A stretch of 64,000 nt of DNA from assembly GCF_003289965.1 (NCBI RefSeq), contig NZ_QMBQ01000011.1, positions 1-64,000 of the forward strand, written 5' to 3'. Positions 25,949 through 34,456 of this stretch are shown piece after piece. The position numbers were made by a program, and so were the translations under genes. Source of the stretch: Mesorhizobium atlanticum (GTDB taxonomy: Bacteria > Pseudomonadota > Alphaproteobacteria > Rhizobiales > Rhizobiaceae). The notes under the pieces were generated by a model. It ran no database searches, was not told the DNA's origin, and worked only from the letters and a program-made list of their open reading frames with translations. The first letter of the stretch is position 1; the number at the start of each line of letters is the position of its first letter.

Positions 25949-27691
25949 CTAGAGCGCCCGATTCGATTCCTCCATCGCTCGCGCCTCCTTCGATGGCGAC
26001 CGCCTGACGAAATCGCTGGTTGCCTCGGCTCCAAGCGGCCGTCCCAGGAAATTACCTTGCAGGCAATCGCAATTCTCCTTGACCAGCCACCGTGCCTGCG
26101 CCGACGTCTCGACCCCCTCGGCGGTGACGCTTATACCAAGGCCGTGCGCCAGGTTGATGATCGATTGCACGATCGTTTGGCTCTTGCGATCGGTTTCCAA
26201 GTCCGCGATGAAGTATTGATCTATCTTCAAGGTGTCGAATGGAAAGTTCTTCAGGTAGCTCAACGATGAGTAATATGTTCCAAAATCGTCCAGCGAAATT
26301 CTTATCCCCAATACATTCAAAGTATTTAATGTATCTATATTATCGATTGTCTTCTCAAGAAGAACCGTTTCGGTTATCTCAAGTTCAAGTCTTTCGGCTC
26401 GAATCCCAACTGCGTCGATGATCTGAGCGACCGTATCTGTCAACGAACCGCTCAGAAACTGAGCCGGAGACAGGTTCACTGCGACTGTCAGCGAGGAAGG
26501 CCACGTCAATGCCTGACGACAGGCTTGCTCGAGCACCCATCGTCCAATCTCGTCCATCAGACCGTCGGCCTCGGCGATCGGAATGAATACACCGGGCGGG
26601 ATGATGCCGATCTCGGGGTGTCGCCAACGCAGCAGCGCTTCAAAACCGATCACCGATGAAGGAGGCCGGATGAGCGGCTGATACTCAATATAGAGTTCGC
26701 CCCGCTCCAGCGCGGTTCGAAGGCTGCGCCTGAGATTCTCGCGTTGCTCGAGCAAGAGCAGCATCGAGCGATTGAACGTTCGGGCGCAGCCGCGTCCATC
26801 CGTCTTGGCTGCATAAAGAGCGATGTCGGCGGCTTTCATCAACTGCTCGCCGTCGGTCCCGTGCTCCGGCCCAAAAGCTATTCCGATACTTGAACCAACG
26901 AAAACGGGAATGCCGTTGATGATGAACGGGTCCTTGAAGGCATTGACCAGGGATCCGGCGAGGCGCTCGGCTTCCACGGGCTGCTCCTTGCCCAATTGGA
27001 TGACAGCGAACTCGTCGCCGGCATACCGGTATGCAGATTCGCCGTCCTGCAGCGCGTCGCGGATTCGACCTGCCGCGAGTTGCAGAAGCGTGTCGCCTGC
27101 TCCATGGCCGAGCGTGTCGTTGACCGACTTGAAATCATCAAGGTCGATTTGGAGCAGGGCGGCTTTCGGTTTTGGGCCGCCGATTGCCGCTAGCGCTTCC
27201 TGTAGTCGCTCTCCGAATTGCCGTCGATTCTGCAGTCCGGTCAGCACGTCGTGGGTCGCCTGATGGAGCAGAATTACATGCTCCTGCTCCTCCGCGGCGC
27301 TGCGCCCTCCCTGCCCCTGAGATTCGATGATTCCGACACCATCTGCGGTGCCGAAGACGAAAACGGACCTAGGCGCTTCGCCCGATGATCGCGGCAATTC
27401 GATGCTTGCCGCAGAGCCGCCCTGAAATACCCGAAGGAATTCGTCGCGGCACCTGGTATCGAGGAAGCTTGGGTAGATTTCCCAAATGGCGGCGCCTGGC
27501 ATCACCGCGCCTCCGTACAGGCCTTTGAGCCTGGCTGCGTAGTGCGTTAGCCGAAAGTCGCGATCATAGAGCGACAAAAGTTCAGTCGTATTCGCCAACA
27601 GGTCAGCGAGAAGCGCTTCGCCAGCACGTGAAACATCGATCGAGGAAGGCTTCTCATTCTCTGTGCCGACGCCTGATACCTCCGGGCGCAA
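25949..27691 (-). CDS. PAS-GGDEF-EAL cyclic-di-GMP enzyme
   Basis: 580 residues. A PAS-like sensor at about 28-125 (LLSLYDRDFRLTHYAARLKG), GGDEF domain about 137-300 with active-site variant YAGDEF and no RxxD inhibitory site (QDGE instead), and EAL domain about 310-560 with FEALLRW, VNLSPAQF, ELEITETVLL, LDDFGTYYSSL, LKID and TAEGVET. All phosphodiesterase residues seem present; loop 6 has TYY where TGY is usual. It could make and break c-di-GMP. Start is TTG 27691 with GGAGG 6 bases upstream. It leads the signalling operon, 109 bp before the next gene. Confidence 0.92.
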   Translation of the reverse strand: MRPEVSGVGTENEKPSSIDVSRAGEALLADLLANTTELLSLYDRDFRLTHYAARLKGLYGGAVMPGAAIWEIYPSFLDTRCRDEFLRVFQGGSAASIELPRSSGEAPRSVFVFGTADGVGIIESQGQGGRSAAEEQEHVILLHQATHDVLTGLQNRRQFGERLQEALAAIGGPKPKAALLQIDLDDFKSVNDTLGHGAGDTLLQLAAGRIRDALQDGESAYRYAGDEFAVIQLGKEQPVEAERLAGSLVNAFKDPFIINGIPVFVGSSIGIAFGPEHGTDGEQLMKAADIALYAAKTDGRGCARTFNRSMLLLLEQRENLRRSLRTALERGELYIEYQPLIRPPSSVIGFEALLRWRHPEIGIIPPGVFIPIAEADGLMDEIGRWVLEQACRQALTWPSSLTVAVNLSPAQFLSGSLTDTVAQIIDAVGIRAERLELEITETVLLEKTIDNIDTLNTLNVLGIRISLDDFGTYYSSLSYLKNFPFDTLKIDQYFIADLETDRKSQTIVQSIINLAHGLGISVTAEGVETSAQARWLVKENCDCLQGNFLGRPLGAEATSDFVRRSPSKEARAMEESNRAL

Positions 27692-27744
27692 AAGCCACCT
27701 CCATAGGCGGTGTAAATTAGCGTCCCCGTCCCCAGATTAGAAAT

Positions 27745-27774
27745 AGCATAAGTAACAAGCTTGGCAACTTTCAA
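27745..27774 (-). promoter_or_regulatory. Putative promoter of the signalling operon
   Basis: On the minus strand TTGAAA (27774-27769) and TATGCT (27750-27745) are 18 bases apart, about 55 bp before the TTG start at 27691. No other comparable pair is visible before the GGDEF-EAL gene. Prediction only. Confidence 0.45.
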
Positions 27775-27986
27775 CTCGGCGGTTTAACAAACGCCGCGTG
27801 CGCCACATCGCAAATTCATGGTCCACTGCTATTGGCGGCACGTTATCCACATGCCGAACACCAAAGTTCATTAACAAAACGTAAATTAGCGAATGTTAAA
27901 ATAGCGCCGCACGTGATTCGAACTATTGGGCTCCCCGGGGGAGCAGCGTTCGCTGTGCGGGGCTGTCCTGGCAAATCAAGACGCTT

Positions 27987-28592
27987 TCAAGAATATTCGG
28001 TCTTCAGCCATGTTTTCGACAGTCCGCTCCTGTACGGGCTGTCGGAACGCTTCGAGATAATGCCACCAAACCCTGTCTTCTCGATGACGCCAAAGTTCGC
28101 CAGCGCGCCGCGCTCAAAATGGTCGCTGTATTGGATCTTGCCGAGGCCAGGTTCAACCAGTTGCCGCAGGGCGTGCTTACGCAGCAACAAAGGTAGGGGG
28201 GTAAGATTGCGACCGTCGAGATGAAGGAGATCGAACGCGACGAACACCAGTTCGCTCGGCTCATTCCAGACCGCGGCTTCCAGCGCAACGGAATCGGGCG
28301 TGCCCCGCTCGCCTGACACAATCACCTCGCCGTCGAGAATGGCAGCCCGGCAGGGCAGGTCGACCGCCAGTGCGATGGGCCAGTATTTTGTCGTCCAGTC
28401 ACGGCCATTCTTGCTGTAGAGCCGCACGCCGCCCTTATCGATGATGATCTGCGTCCGGTAGCCGTCGAGCTTGGCCTCGTGGACCCACCCGTCATCTTCG
28501 GGCGGCTGCTCGACAAGAGTTGGCATCTGCGGCGGAATGAACGCCAGCCGTTCGCCGTCCACCTTGTCACGCTTACCCAACAACGCCACCAT
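27987..28592 (-). pseudogene. Truncated ATP-dependent DNA ligase (adenylation domain only)
   Basis: 201 codons matching the ligase domain of LigD-type enzymes: FIPPQMPTLVEQPPEDDGW, the nucleotidyl-lysine motif HEAKLDGYR, DGEVIVSGERG, FVAFDLLHLDGRNL and FGGIISKRSDSPYRSGLS. Reading stops at TWLKTEYS, in the middle of motif V, so the whole C-terminal OB-fold domain needed for end joining is gone. The in-frame ATG at 28592 lies inside a repeat element and has no SD. Most likely a relic of a non-homologous end-joining ligase gene. Confidence 0.75.
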
Positions 28593-29030
28593 CTTTGACG
28601 GATAGCGGTGGCGCGAGCGGCACAGACGATCCGGTATCTCCAACTTGGACACCTGCCGCCTGTGCCGAGCCCCCACTAAGCCATTCTGCGACGGATTGAA
28701 CACCGGCCGGTCGCCCCCGGCCATCGGCACGCTTACTCAATACGCCACCACGTTTGACGGACAGAGGTGGCGCGAGCGGCACAGGCGATCTGATGTCCCA
28801 ACTTGGACACCTGCCGCCTGTGCCGAGCCCCCAACTAAGCCGTCGAGCCCCCACGAAGCCATCTTGCGGTGGAATGAACACCAGCCGGCCGCCCCCGGCC
28901 TTGGCACGCTAGCTCGATTACGCCACCACTTTTTGACGGATAGCGGCAACGCGGTCGGCACAGGCGGTGCGATATTTCCCCCAACTTGGAAACCTGCCGC
29001 CTGTGCCGAGCCCCCCGCTAAAGTCATGCG
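28584..29030. repeat. Three tandem copies of a noncoding hairpin repeat
   Basis: Copies start with CGCCACCA at 28584, 28743 and 28921 (spacing 159 and 178 bp). Each has TTTGACGGA, then GGCACAG, then CAACTTGGA and CCTGCCGCCTGTGCCGAG. In copy 2 the arms CGGCACAGGCG and CGCCTGTGCCG are perfectly complementary over 11 bp around a loop of about 27 bases. Copy 1 contains the apparent start of the broken ligase frame. No ORF is conserved among copies, so it is a noncoding element, perhaps a MITE- or REP-like unit. Confidence 0.8.
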
Positions 29031-29259
29031 AACATCTACGAGTAACGTCGCGTTGTCGTTAGCTGCGCATCCAAATTCTTATCCGGGCGTACATATCTCG
29101 ATATCGGCGCGGCATCGCTCGCCCAGGGCTGTTGCCATTTGGTTGCCGTCCCCAGGGCAGTTTCTTGCCCGGCAGGGGATTGCTGCTAGGCATCCGGCAG
29201 AACCCCCGCGAGGCATTCTGATGAAAAGTCGCCGATCTCAACCGGAGCCTCGCTCGTGC

Positions 29260-30495
29260 TCAGCTTCCAAGCGCCTTGAGCCATCCTTCAAAGGAGGAGG
29301 CCTTTTCATGCTCGCCAAGCGAAACAGAGTGCGAGGGGCGCGGCAACACTGTCGTCCTGCGCCCTTCGCGGGGGCTGTAACCGAACTCCTTGCTGAATGC
29401 TCGGCTGAAATTTGCTGCTGAGCTGAAGCCGAAGGCTTCCGCAATTTGAACGATGCGCCGGCTGTCCGCCGGATCGCTGAGCGCAATATGGGCTGCCAAA
29501 AGTCGGCGACTTTGAATGTAGTGGAGTACTCCACCGCTCGGTTCGAACAACTGATAAAGACGAGATCGCGAAACTCCGAGCGCCCGGCACATTGAATCCG
29601 GCGTCAAACGAACCGCGTCCAGGTTGTTGTGGACGTATCGACGCGCCCGTTCCATCAGCGCGACACTGGCCAGTTGTTCGGCCGCGGCCGCGTTTTCGGC
29701 CGGAGGCGCGAGGCATGCAATGATCATGCTGCGCGTTGCGTGTACGATGCGGGGCAGGTCGTCCGCCGTGAGGCTGTGCAGTCTTGTCACGATGCTGTCG
29801 ACGTAGTCGATCAAAAGGTTAGCAAGGTTGCCGGAAAGAATTGAATTGTTGTTCGCGTCGAGGGTTGCCGCCGCATCTGCGAACAAATCACGCGGCAAAT
29901 AGAGAAGGAGACTTTCTGACTCCGTTGTCCTGCCGCGAAACGGGTAGCCCAACGACCTGATCTCAAGCTTGCCCGGTTGTCCTTCCGCGACGCGGCGATC
30001 GACCTCCGTCCACGACCGGCCGGTATGTGGCAAGACGACATACCAGTGATCGATCGAGCTGGAGCGAAGCTTTGCGGCGGAACGAATATAACTGTGCGCC
30101 GGCGTCCGCTGTTCAACGATCAGCATGCCACCAAGATTCCAAGCCGTGTGGGTGGCCGGGAAGCCATCGTCCTGCGATTTGTTGTCCGGCAACCTGAGCT
30201 CGACAAGCGGTGCCACATGCGCCTGCCAAGCGGCGAATTGGTCCTTTGGTGCCAGTTCCACCGTTGAAAGCGACAGTGGCTCCAACGCCGGTGCGATTGG
30301 CTGAGCTGCCGCGCTGTCAGGTTGAGCGTCGCGAGGCCAACGACGCCGCTCAAGCTCCGGCGCCTGCCCAGTGTGCGCCTCGTCCTGCTTGTTAGCGTCC
30401 ATCGCGCGGGGTGCCATATCCGATTCCGGTATGCCCATGCCCCCGCAATCATGTGGTGTATTCCAGGCGTCTGGCAAGCCTGTCGGCGGGATCAT
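29260..30495 (-). CDS. AraC-family transcriptional regulator
   Basis: 411 residues from the longest start. The middle part (RSSSIDHWYVVLPHTGRSWT, FRGRTTESESLLLYLPRDLF) resembles the AraC_binding_2 sensor domain; the last 110 residues are an AraC DNA-binding domain with two helix-turn-helices (MCRALGVSRSRLYQLFEPSG and IAEAFGFSSAANFSRAFSKE). Typical relatives are about 320-340 residues, so the true start may be further in: ATGs at 30438, 30417 and 30402 are candidates, and none has a strong SD. It stands alone among decayed genes; targets unknown. Confidence 0.82.
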   Translation of the reverse strand: MIPPTGLPDAWNTPHDCGGMGIPESDMAPRAMDANKQDEAHTGQAPELERRRWPRDAQPDSAAAQPIAPALEPLSLSTVELAPKDQFAAWQAHVAPLVELRLPDNKSQDDGFPATHTAWNLGGMLIVEQRTPAHSYIRSAAKLRSSSIDHWYVVLPHTGRSWTEVDRRVAEGQPGKLEIRSLGYPFRGRTTESESLLLYLPRDLFADAAATLDANNNSILSGNLANLLIDYVDSIVTRLHSLTADDLPRIVHATRSMIIACLAPPAENAAAAEQLASVALMERARRYVHNNLDAVRLTPDSMCRALGVSRSRLYQLFEPSGGVLHYIQSRRLLAAHIALSDPADSRRIVQIAEAFGFSSAANFSRAFSKEFGYSPREGRRTTVLPRPSHSVSLGEHEKASSFEGWLKALGS

Positions 30496-30621
30496 CGATC
30501 ACGCTGAGTTACAGCAAGAAATGCATCCCGTGACAAGTTTCTGGATGCGAGGCTAACGACAGAATTCGGAGTGGTACCTATAGATTCCGACATCGTGAAA
30601 GCGACGTTGAGGAGACCGCGA

Positions 30622-30924
30622 ATGAACGAGAAGATCAAAGGAGAAGCTCGCCGCAAGATAATTCTTGATGGATACGTCAATAACGAACCACTGAAAGACA
30701 TTGCGGCAAAGCTCGGATGCTCACTGGCGAGCTTGAAAGTCAGCGCCAGCAAGCTCGGCTGCACTCGAACTCCAAAAGAGGCAGCTGAATTTCGGCGCGG
30801 CTTTCATATACCGGAAAATAAGCGGCAAGACTATTACCAGTTGATGACAGCCGGGCAATATAGGTCTCGCGAGTGCGCGCAGATTTTGGGGTTATTGATA
30901 ACGCAACCGCCGGCTATGGAGTAA
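30622..30924 (+). CDS. Small helix-turn-helix-like protein
   Basis: 100 residues. Residues about 5-50 (ARRKIILDGYVNNEPLKDIA then AKLGCSLASLKVSASKLG) look like a homeodomain- or resolvase-type helix-turn-helix, and the C-terminal DYYQLMTAGQYRSRECAQIL looks like a second, degenerate one. GGAGA precedes ATG 30622; an upstream frame start at 30571 is less likely. Proteins of this kind are frequent in rhizobial accessory regions and phages. Function unknown; DNA binding is inferred. Confidence 0.65.
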   Translation: MNEKIKGEARRKIILDGYVNNEPLKDIAAKLGCSLASLKVSASKLGCTRTPKEAAEFRRGFHIPENKRQDYYQLMTAGQYRSRECAQILGLLITQPPAME

Positions 30925-30971
30925 CGTTGCTTGAAAGCTATGGACAACATCTTTCATGCCTCGTGACATAA

Positions 30972-30998
30972 GCCCGCCGCAAAGCACGGGCGGCGGGC
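30972..30998. terminator. Hairpin after the small HTH gene
   Basis: GCCCGCCGC (30972-30980) pairs perfectly with GCGGCGGGC (30990-30998) around a 9-base loop, 48 bp after the stop at 30924. No clear T-run follows on either strand, so a Rho-independent terminator is possible but not certain. Confidence 0.45.
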
Positions 30999-31017
30999 CT
31001 TGAAAAGGTTCGCTCAC

Positions 31018-31248
31018 ATGCCGCATCAGCGTTTCAACCGTACCTGTCTTAGCCCTCTCGATATGGCTGTTTGCGAACGCGTGTTCAATCAGGTCTGCGC
31101 GGATGAACGCCTCGATCCCTTGGACCCGAACGCTGAAATTGTGGCGATATTGGTTGTGGCCATTTTTCGGAATGCTCATACGAACGAGCGCGAACTGCTG
31201 GAGGCAGTCAAATCTCGCCGGCAAAAGGTTACGGGAGCCGGCCAATAG
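31018..31248 (+). CDS. Small conserved-type hypothetical protein
   Basis: 76 residues: LSPLDMAVCERVFNQVCADE, then DPNAEIVAILVVAIFRNAHT and NERELLEAVKSRRQ. The pattern of an early 'S-P-D...F' motif, an acidic middle and a helix ending in basic residues recurs in small rhizobial proteins of unknown function; no DNA-binding or membrane motif is certain. ATG 31018 has AAAAGG 9 bases upstream; a TTG at 31000 is an alternative. Confidence 0.5.
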   Translation: MPHQRFNRTCLSPLDMAVCERVFNQVCADERLDPLDPNAEIVAILVVAIFRNAHTNERELLEAVKSRRQKVTGAGQ

Positions 31249-31251
31249 TGC

Positions 31252-31913
31252 ATGTCGCTCGCATATGCTCAGCAACACTACAACGCTGAGCAAATCGGAC
31301 TGGTATTAGCTTGGACCGGCTTGCCACAACTTATCATAATTCCCTTAGTGCCATATCTGGTAAAGCGCTTTGACGTCCGCTTTATCGAATTCGTTGGCAT
31401 CAGTATATTTGCGGCCAGCTGTTTCATGAACGTCCATTTGTCACTCGACAACGCCGGGGACCAGTTCTTCCTTCCAAACATCGTACGCGCCATCGGGCAG
31501 GCCTTGGTTTTGACACCCGTTACCGTCATCACCACGGCTGGCATCTCTCCAACCGAAGCGGGCGTGGCATCGGGTCTGTCGAACATGCTCCGCAATCTCG
31601 GCGGCGCGGCCGGCACAGCCATGTTGGCCACGCTGCTGACCAAGCGCGAACAATTCCACTCAAATGTCATCGTAACCAGGTTCAGGACAGGATCACCCAC
31701 CTGACTCAATATTTCCTAGCGCACGGAGTTGTGGACCCAGCTGCTGCTCACGACAAGGCAGTTGCGGCAATCGCCGCAACCGTGCATCGCCAGGCCCTGA
31801 TCCTGGGTTTCGGTGATACCTTTGGTGTTATCGGCACGGTTCTTGCCCTGGCCGCAACCGCCCTGCTCTTCGCCAAGAAAGGCGACGGCAGCGGCGCCGG
31901 TGGCGCCCACTAA
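31252..31913 (+). pseudogene. DHA2-family (EmrB/QacA) efflux gene, 5'-truncated and frameshifted
   Basis: The first frame (31252-31704) encodes HYNAEQIGLVLAWTGLPQLI, RAIGQALVLTPVTVITTAGI and GVASGLSNMLRNLGGAAGTA, the second half of a 14-TM drug exporter, and stops with FRTGSPT. In the next frame the protein continues VQDRITHLTQYFLAHGVVDP through the last TM segment (FGVIGTVLALAATALLF) to the natural end at 31913. So one indel near 31680 breaks it, and the N-terminal half is absent: the upstream sequence belongs to another gene. Confidence 0.8.
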
Positions 31914-32582
31914 ACAACGCGGTCGCACCCTTTCGTCTACAGTTACCCCGAAGAGTTCGCGGTGGCGGCTGATGTCGCGGCGGGCAAGGCTCTCGCCGGC
32001 AACTGCCTTTTCGATGGCAACTCAGGAGATGGCCCGATGGCCCTTGCAAGACTCTTTGATTTTCGCTGAGAACTGACCCGGGATTGGAGTGAACCCCTGA
32101 GGCTTGACTGCCGAACCAAACCGCCTTTTCCGAGCCAAGTACGAGGCTCAGGACGGAAGATGGCTTCGCCAAACGGTGATCCGTTGGAAGTGGAGGCGAC
32201 GAGTCATCTTCACGGCCCTCCGCCCCGCTTTGACGTTGCAGAGCGCCAGAGATAGCCCACTACTTGGCTACGGCAAACATGCCGCCTCGCCTAGGCGGTC
32301 GGATGTCCGCTTTTGGCAATACGGCTATAGTCTGCCCAACGGCCGATATGAGGCGCTTTGCTGACCGACGGCTGCGGGGCCGAGAGCCGAATGTCTGCTT
32401 TCGGGATGACCGGACTGGGAAGCGGATAAGGTGGTTCCGTTCAGTCGGACCAGCCGACCACCTCCCGCGATTAAGCCGATCCATCTACCGTAGCATCCGC
32501 TTCCAATCCGACGCCAAATCTAGCCTATAGGTTGTTAACGGTCACGGCCTTCTGAGAAGAGAGAAAATCTACATAATATTCA
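31914..32582. other. Decayed intergenic stretch
   Basis: No intact gene. A plus-strand frame at about 31926-32069 reads HPFVYSYPEEFAVAADVAAG then KALAGNCLFDGNSGDGPMAL before TGA and looks like a protein tail, but I do not recognise it. Around 32343-32361 is AACGGCCGATATGAGGCGC, a motif that recurs in nearly the same form at 34258-34276. No promoter is assigned. Confidence 0.4.
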
Positions 32583-33881
32583 TCAAAAAAGTCGCTTAAG
32601 TGCCTCTTTTGCTTTAATATTGCTTGTTGCTGCGGCTTTGTTGTAGTATATAATAGCAGTCGATCGATCTTTTGTTACACCAATTCCAAATTCAAAGATG
32701 GTTCCAAGTACGTATTGAGCGTCATCGTCGCCATTTTTGGCGCTTTCTTCAAACAATGCTATTGATTTTTCAATATTCTTTTCAACACCCATACCATTCA
32801 TATATATGGCTGCCAGGTCATATTGCGCTCTAGGATTGTTTTGATCTGCCGATTTTTCAAACCATTGACGAGCAATGGCATAATCCTGCCCAACACCTTT
32901 TCCGGTTAAGTAGGCTTCCCCGAGATTATACTCACCTTTAGCATTCCCATGTTGAGCCGCGATCGAAAACAAATCCATTGCGCGTTGATAATCTTGCGGC
33001 ACTCCTTTGCCGGCAGCATAGAGGGTGCCGAGATTGGCACTGGCCGCAGACAGTCCCTGCGCAGAGGCCTTTGCATACCAAATGGCAGCCTGTGCGGGAT
33101 CGAGTGCGACGCCTCTGCCGGTGTCATAAAGTCCGCCTAGATTATTTTCCGCGATAGGGCTGCCTAGCGCGGCAGCAGCCCGATACCAGCGCATGGCAGC
33201 GGCGAAGTCCTGTGGAACCCCCCGGGCATACTCATACAAATAGCCAATTGCCGCCAACGCCGTGGGATCGTTCTGGGCTGCCGCCTTCTGATACCACATC
33301 ATCGCTTGCGCATAATCGCGCCCAACACCCTCGCCGCTCTCGTAGGCTGCGCCGAGTTGAAATTGGGCAGGGGCAAGCCCTTGGTCCGCCGCCTGGCGGA
33401 GGAGTTCGGCGGCCCTGACCGGGTCCTTTGGTGCTCCTTGGCCGGTCTGACACATTATGGCCAGGCTCAATTCCGATTGAGCAAATCCCTTGGCCGCCGC
33501 CTTAGTATACCAGGCGAAGGCGAGAGCGCTGTTTTGAGCCACGCCGATGCCGCCCTTGCTATAGAGGTATCCCAGATTGTGCTCTGCTTGCGCGTCGCCC
33601 TTGTCGGCGGCCTGCTCAAAGTACTGCTTTGCGCCCTGGGCGTCGGGCTTCACACCGCAACCCAATACGTACAGAAAGCCGAGATTGTTGAGCGCCGCCG
33701 TGTTGCCTGAGGCAGCGGCGGTTTCCCATTGGCGTCGCTCTGAGTCGCCGAGCGTTCCACATGTCAATTGTTCGGTGATAACGAGCTCGCCCGCGAGAGA
33801 ATGCGACGAAGGAATGAAAATTGATACTCCAGCACAAGCCACAGTCAGTATTGCTGTCTTATAATTGGCCTGTTTGATCAT
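32583..33881 (-). CDS. Exported Sel1-repeat (TPR-like) protein
   Basis: 432 residues. A signal peptide covers about 1-30 (VACAGVSIFIPSSHSLAGEL). The rest is roughly ten 36-residue Sel1-like repeats of the form A...NLG.LY..G.GV..D...A..WY.KAA..G, e.g. ENNLGGLYDTGRGVALDPAQ and EYNLGEAYLTGKGVGQDYAI. Such solenoids bind partner proteins; rhizobial examples include ExoR, a periplasmic regulator of ExoS-ChvI. This one is longer than ExoR and without other ties to it. It is bounded by gene-poor DNA of lower G+C near its 3' end, consistent with transfer. Confidence 0.88.
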   Translation of the reverse strand: MIKQANYKTAILTVACAGVSIFIPSSHSLAGELVITEQLTCGTLGDSERRQWETAAASGNTAALNNLGFLYVLGCGVKPDAQGAKQYFEQAADKGDAQAEHNLGYLYSKGGIGVAQNSALAFAWYTKAAAKGFAQSELSLAIMCQTGQGAPKDPVRAAELLRQAADQGLAPAQFQLGAAYESGEGVGRDYAQAMMWYQKAAAQNDPTALAAIGYLYEYARGVPQDFAAAMRWYRAAAALGSPIAENNLGGLYDTGRGVALDPAQAAIWYAKASAQGLSAASANLGTLYAAGKGVPQDYQRAMDLFSIAAQHGNAKGEYNLGEAYLTGKGVGQDYAIARQWFEKSADQNNPRAQYDLAAIYMNGMGVEKNIEKSIALFEESAKNGDDDAQYVLGTIFEFGIGVTKDRSTAIIYYNKAAATSNIKAKEALKRLF

Positions 33882-34456
33882 TGTTACGAACTACGCAATA
33901 TTAAGAGTCCTGAAGTCGCGGCAACAGTGGGTTACCATCGCCATCTGGTATCTATCGGTCGAGGACTAGCAGGCTGGCTGGGCCAAGCCCGGAAGTCAAC
34001 TAAGAGCTCCGTTCAAGGCGATAGTTACGACCAATGTAACGCACAAATATCCGTGAACGGATCGGTTTAAAGCTATCAAACATATTTACGGAACCCGCAT
34101 CGGCTTTCCAAGCGAGCTTTGAGCCTCGCGGCTGCAATGGCTGGAACTAATGGGCGAAGCGCTCAGTAGGGTGCCCGCTTTCCGGTCGAATAGAGCCAGA
34201 CCGACCTATTGGGCAAACCCGTTTGGAGGTCTGCTTTTTGGGGGCGCCAACAGAGCCCCGAATGGCCGATATAAGGCGCAAAGCAGTCGGCTTGGGCGCA
34301 GACGTGTGACAGCTTTTGAGGGAACCTCTCGCGCTCTCATTCGACGACCAGCAGGTCGGTCGTTCTCCCAAGCTCGCAATTTTGCTTGGGTGCTGCCATG
34401 ACTGGCGGCGACGCCGCGAACGACCGCTTGCGAGAACGCCGACATTCAACCTGGTG
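33882..34456. other. Gene-free stretch
   Basis: No convincing gene on either strand. It contains AATGGCCGATATAAGGCGC at 34258-34276, similar to the copy at 32343-32361. I see no hairpin with a T-run and no strong promoter pair for the Sel1 gene; ATG 33881 lacks a clear SD. Confidence 0.5.

Noticed and set aside
28584..29030. CRISPR array
   Set aside because: Units are too long (159-178 bp) and variable, with no short direct repeats and unique spacers, and no cas genes nearby.
32583..33881. ExoR assignment for the Sel1-repeat protein
   Set aside because: It is longer, has about ten repeats, and lacks genomic context or motifs that would tie it to ExoR.
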